Source of the DNA: Ga0074139 sp046336825 | Lineage (GTDB): Bacteria > Bdellovibrionota > Bdellovibrionia > Bdellovibrionales > Bdellovibrionaceae | DNA length: 7,727 nt | Assembly: GCA_046336825.1 (NCBI GenBank) | Contig: JBKDFX010000185.1 | Location: 1-7,727, forward strand | Direction of reading: 5' to 3' | In this document: in pieces, positions 5,526 through 7,727 of the stretch | Layout: each line of letters starts with the position of its first letter | Position numbering within the stretch: position 1 is the first letter of the stretch | The notes under the pieces: model-generated | Seen by the model: only the letters and a program-made list of their open reading frames with translations | What the model was told of the DNA's origin: nothing | Database searches by the model: none | Position numbers and translations under genes: made by a program

Positions 5526-6812
5526 TTAATATACCAAATCTTCCTCAATCATTTTTAAAATGCGATTCAGCGGAAGGTACGATTCTGTACCAAGCAAACT
5601 GTCATATCCAAGTGGGAGTACACTTAGATTTGTGTTGGGTTTTGCATGATGCCCAAAGTGAAAGCGTGCAATGTAGCGGAAATAATCTGTTTCAGAAAAC
5701 CACTTATCAAATTTAGAACCAAAAGCTTCCACCTTACCTCGTGATTGGTGCATGAGTGGGTGAACGTAGTTCACATGAAAAATAAAAGAGTAAGCCATAG
5801 CAGCTGCAGTTAATGAGGCTACGACAGGGTCGGCAGCTACATAGGCAGAAATTGCAATGGAGGCAGGCACCATAGTGATATGCGCTGAATTCCAGCCTTT
5901 TTTCTCCATAATGGTCGCATGTTTAGTTTCTACAACATAGACTTCCTGTCGATCTGGGGTCATGCCGTTCTCCTCAAGTCTCGGAATAACTTGAGTTCTT
6001 ACATACTCAGAATTCATAACATCTGATCCGGGTTGTTTTTTATATTTTTGAGCATTTAATTCTTGGTGGTGACTAAAATGAAGTCGAGCCAGATCTAACA
6101 TACTTGTAGAGGTAGAGTCTGTTAAGTTGACATACCAAGGTAACTTTTCTTTAGTTTTACCCGAATGCATAACCCAGCGATGAATCCAATATTCCGCAGC
6201 GAGTGAAACCGAATAACCAATTAAGGCCCCAGTAAGCGCACTTCCACCCGTATCAGTTAATCCCAAAACTAACAGCCCGATAGGTGCAAGTTTATTTAGT
6301 ATTTTATGAGGAATGTTGGGCTCAAGTTCCATGGTCTTAGGATTTATAGAGCTCGCCAATTCATGAAATCTTTGGATTCTTAAATCTTGTGTTTGCAGAA
6401 CATTTTTGGGAAAAGTTCGGCTAAGCAATCTCTCACTTTCAATTTTTTGACCCGTATATTTAAACCAGTTTTTTTCCAATTGCTTATGTCCTTCAATTCG
6501 GATTTCAGAAGGAATTGCATCTTTTAGATAGTCAGCTTTCAAAGCAAGCTGAAGTGTCGTAAATTCGATGACTGAAAGATTGTCTTTTTGTATGTGTTGA
6601 AACCACTGTGCAAAATCTGCGACAAAATTCTTATTTTTTGCACCCAGATTTTTTGCTACTGTAAAAGACCTCTGATCGTAATCTTTTAAAAATTCAACGA
6701 AATTTCTTTCAGTAAATTCTGTGCTCTTAGATAAAGCTACTCGACAACTTTGGTTAGACCAAGAGAGCGATGAAAACAAAATAACGAAAGTCAGGGAAAG
6801 TGCGAAATTCAT
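5526..6812 (-). CDS. Membrane di-iron hydroxylase, sterol desaturase/fatty acid hydroxylase superfamily, with signal peptide
   Basis: The His pattern is that of membrane di-iron hydroxylases: HRWVMH (211-216), HFSHH (245-249), a middle group H346, H351, H355, and HFGHH (385-389), followed by a YDSLLGTE ending like the family's DRLFGT. Such enzymes hydroxylate or desaturate lipids; the substrate here is unknown. The 428-residue form starts at ATG 6812 with GAGG (6822-6819) six bases upstream. ATG 6824 would add MRFF, giving the signal peptide a positive charge, but has a poor ribosome site. Residues 1-19 are a hydrophobic signal peptide or anchor ending in SLSWS. Then come about 150 hydrophilic residues of unknown role, a membrane segment (about 177-210), and a long hydrophobic stretch (about 312-345) able to form a hairpin. 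The extended N-terminus is unusual for the family. A tetR gene is divergent. Confidence 0.8.
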   Translation of the reverse strand: MNFALSLTFVILFSSLSWSNQSCRVALSKSTEFTERNFVEFLKDYDQRSFTVAKNLGAKNKNFVADFAQWFQHIQKDNLSVIEFTTLQLALKADYLKDAIPSEIRIEGHKQLEKNWFKYTGQKIESERLLSRTFPKNVLQTQDLRIQRFHELASSINPKTMELEPNIPHKILNKLAPIGLLVLGLTDTGGSALTGALIGYSVSLAAEYWIHRWVMHSGKTKEKLPWYVNLTDSTSTSMLDLARLHFSHHQELNAQKYKKQPGSDVMNSEYVRTQVIPRLEENGMTPDRQEVYVVETKHATIMEKKGWNSAHITMVPASIAISAYVAADPVVASLTAAAMAYSFIFHVNYVHPLMHQSRGKVEAFGSKFDKWFSETDYFRYIARFHFGHHAKPNTNLSVLPLGYDSLLGTESYLPLNRILKMIEEDLVY

Positions 6813-6820
6813 AAAAAACC

Positions 6821-6837
6821 TCATTTTCTCAAAATGA
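6821..6837. promoter_or_regulatory. 17-base perfect palindrome at the hydroxylase start
   Basis: TCATTTTCTCAAAATGA is an exact inverted repeat with 7-base arms around CTC. It spans the alternative start ATG (6824-6822) and part of the GAGG ribosome binding site (6822-6819) of the hydroxylase gene. Size and symmetry suit a TetR-type operator, and the divergent gene encodes a TetR protein. In mRNA the same sequence could form a 7-bp hairpin masking the start. A related half-site, TCATTT, recurs at 6891-6896. The role is inferred. Confidence 0.4.
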
Positions 6838-6896
6838 AACAGTATTTTGTCGCAATGCATTAGTTTCTTCAATAATTTTCTGACGTTTTGTCATTT

Positions 6897-6925
6897 ATTG
6901 TATTCAAATAATTGATTATACTTAA
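6897..6925 (-). promoter_or_regulatory. possible hydroxylase promoter region
   Basis: On the minus strand TACAAT (6897-6902, five of six -10 bases) is spaced 17 bases from TTAAGT (6920-6925, a weak -35). A perfect minus-strand TATAAT also lies at 6915-6920, without a good -35. Either would give a leader of roughly 80-100 bases before ATG 6812. The region is very AT-rich, so chance matches are likely. Confidence 0.25.
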
Positions 6926-6929
6926 TAAA

Positions 6930-7580
6930 GTGGACTCTATAATATTTGCAAAAACTGATTTTGCCACTCTTTTGAAGGCCCCCAAAAAGGGAATTCGAAG
7001 ACAAATTCAAATTGCGAATTCAACCATCGAATTGCTTCACGAAAAGGGTTTATCTGAATTTTCTTATGAAGAGCTGGCTTCAAAGTGTGAAATTTCACGG
7101 GGTGTGATTTACAGTTATTTTCCAAAATTAGAGAACTTACTTCTTTTTACAAGTGCCTATATTCGTTTTCAATTTCAATCACTAGTTATCGAGGCCGTAT
7201 CTAAATGTCGCTCACCTCAAGATATGATTGAGGCCTACATATTGAGCTCTCTCAGCTGGGTTGATGTATTTCCTAAACATGGAACTATTTGGTTACTATT
7301 TTTTCATCAATGCGCGGTATCCGAACAAGTCATGAAACACAATTCTGACTGGGTCAATCTGGGCACCCAAAGAATAGAGGCCATCATTTTAGGTGGGAAC
7401 AAGGCCGGGATTTTTCATTTCAATGTAGAGAATTCAAAGTGGCTGGCTCGACATATTCAACTTCTTGTAACGGGTGGACTTATCTCGCGAGCCACTGAAG
7501 TAAGATCTGAAGAAGAATGGATTCTTGAAAAAAAGAATATTGTCACTACGGCTTTCTCAGTCCTGGGTGTTTCAAAATAA
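6930..7580 (+). CDS. TetR/AcrR family transcriptional regulator
   Basis: An N-terminal helix-turn-helix of TetR type is clear: a helix around IRRQIQIANSTIELLHEKG, then FSYEELASKCEISRGVIYSYFPKLENLL (about 44-71), where YEELASKCEIS and GVIYSYFPKLENL match the family's recognition-helix pattern. The remaining roughly 145 residues are helical and ligand-binding-like, with no recognisable effector class. TetR proteins usually repress, and often act on a divergent neighbour and themselves; here that would be the hydroxylase gene, which is inference. The start is uncertain: there is no ATG and no Shine-Dalgarno sequence before TTG 6912, GTG 6930 or TTG 6972. GTG 6930 gives 216 residues; TTG 6972 gives 202 with a typical short arm before helix 1, and would fit a perfect TATAAT at 6938-6943 being a promoter -10 box. 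Confidence 0.87.
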   Translation: MDSIIFAKTDFATLLKAPKKGIRRQIQIANSTIELLHEKGLSEFSYEELASKCEISRGVIYSYFPKLENLLLFTSAYIRFQFQSLVIEAVSKCRSPQDMIEAYILSSLSWVDVFPKHGTIWLLFFHQCAVSEQVMKHNSDWVNLGTQRIEAIILGGNKAGIFHFNVENSKWLARHIQLLVTGGLISRATEVRSEEEWILEKKNIVTTAFSVLGVSK

Positions 7581-7629
7581 GACAAACGTATTGAACCATA
7601 GATAAATGATACTCAGGAGCTGTGGGTCA

Positions 7630-7727
7630 TTAACCTGCAGCCAGAGATTGTTTTTTACGTATATCGACGATTCTGAAGAACCACTTTAATTTTTTATCTA
7701 ACTCTGTTTTAAGCACGAATGGATTAA
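7630..7727 (-). CDS. 3' end of an unidentified gene, cut by the right edge
   Basis: On the minus strand a frame is open from the window edge (first full codon at 7725) for 31 codons to TAA at 7632-7630. The peptide begins NPFVLKTELDKKLKWFFRIV and ends RKKQSLAAG, a charged mix that reads like real protein. It would converge with tetR, with 49 bases between the stops and no obvious terminator there. No family is recognised. The evidence is only the open frame and its composition, so a chance open frame remains possible. Confidence 0.5.
   Translation of the reverse strand, partial: NPFVLKTELDKKLKWFFRIVDIRKKQSLAAG

Noticed and set aside
6813..6872. N-terminal extension of the hydroxylase from TTG 6872
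   Set aside because: It would place 20 residues with several charges in front of the signal peptide and has no ribosome site; ATG 6812 has GAGG at six bases.
7603..7634. AATGA...TCATT inverted repeat after tetR as a terminator
   Set aside because: The arms are only 5 bp around a 17-base loop, and no T-run follows.

Overview
The window looks like chromosomal core DNA from a low-GC, AT-rich member of the Bdellovibrionota (Bdellovibrio or Pseudobdellovibrio-like predatory bacteria) or a close deltaproteobacterial relative. The case rests on an MglA-type Ras-like GTPase very close to Myxococcus MglA, encoded directly behind recR with no mglB beside it, together with the gene order SRP RNA - dnaX - ybaB - recR. 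This placement is inferred from protein motifs; no phylogeny was run.

Layout. The left edge (1-51, minus strand) carries the first 17 codons of an unidentified gene with a strong ribosome binding site. The gap that follows leads into a small SRP RNA (ffs, about 209-310), whose closing helix plus a T-run doubles as a terminator. Fifteen bases later begins a compact plus-strand cluster: dnaX (TTG start at 326), ybaB/ebfC, recR, mglA, nadA and a 4'-phosphopantetheinyl transferase-like gene. Three junctions are tight: recR/mglA share TAATG, nadA/PPTase share GTGA, and recR follows ybaB by 6 bases. After a 47-base gap holding a perfect 15-base palindrome comes a small gene for a basic-tailed, degenerate PilZ-like protein. 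It ends one base from the stop of a convergent minus-strand gene (5526-6812). That gene encodes a predicted membrane di-iron hydroxylase of the sterol desaturase/fatty acid hydroxylase superfamily, with an N-terminal signal peptide. A TetR-family regulator (to 7580) is divergent from it, across an AT-rich intergenic region with a 17-base perfect palindrome at the hydroxylase start. The right edge (7630-7727, minus) carries the 3' end of another unidentified gene.

How the parts may work together. SRP RNA serves membrane protein targeting. DnaX is the clamp loader ATPase, YbaB a nucleoid-associated protein and RecR a recombinational repair mediator. MglA sets cell polarity and gliding, and in Bdellovibrio has been linked to prey invasion. 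NadA makes quinolinate for NAD. The PPTase would activate carrier proteins, possibly for fatty acid synthesis. The PilZ-like gene in the same direction could be a polarity or motility partner of MglA, but that is inference. The TetR/hydroxylase pair looks like a self-contained lipid-modification module with its own regulator.

Most of the window is ordinary housekeeping. The points most worth a second look are two in-frame A AAA AAG slippery heptamers near the 3' end of dnaX, the first followed at once by a -1 frame stop; a Ser in MglA at the position equivalent to Ras Gly12; the degenerate PilZ protein downstream of mglA; and the secreted-N-terminus hydroxylase with its palindrome and divergent TetR gene. 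I see no mobile element, CRISPR array, tRNA or origin.
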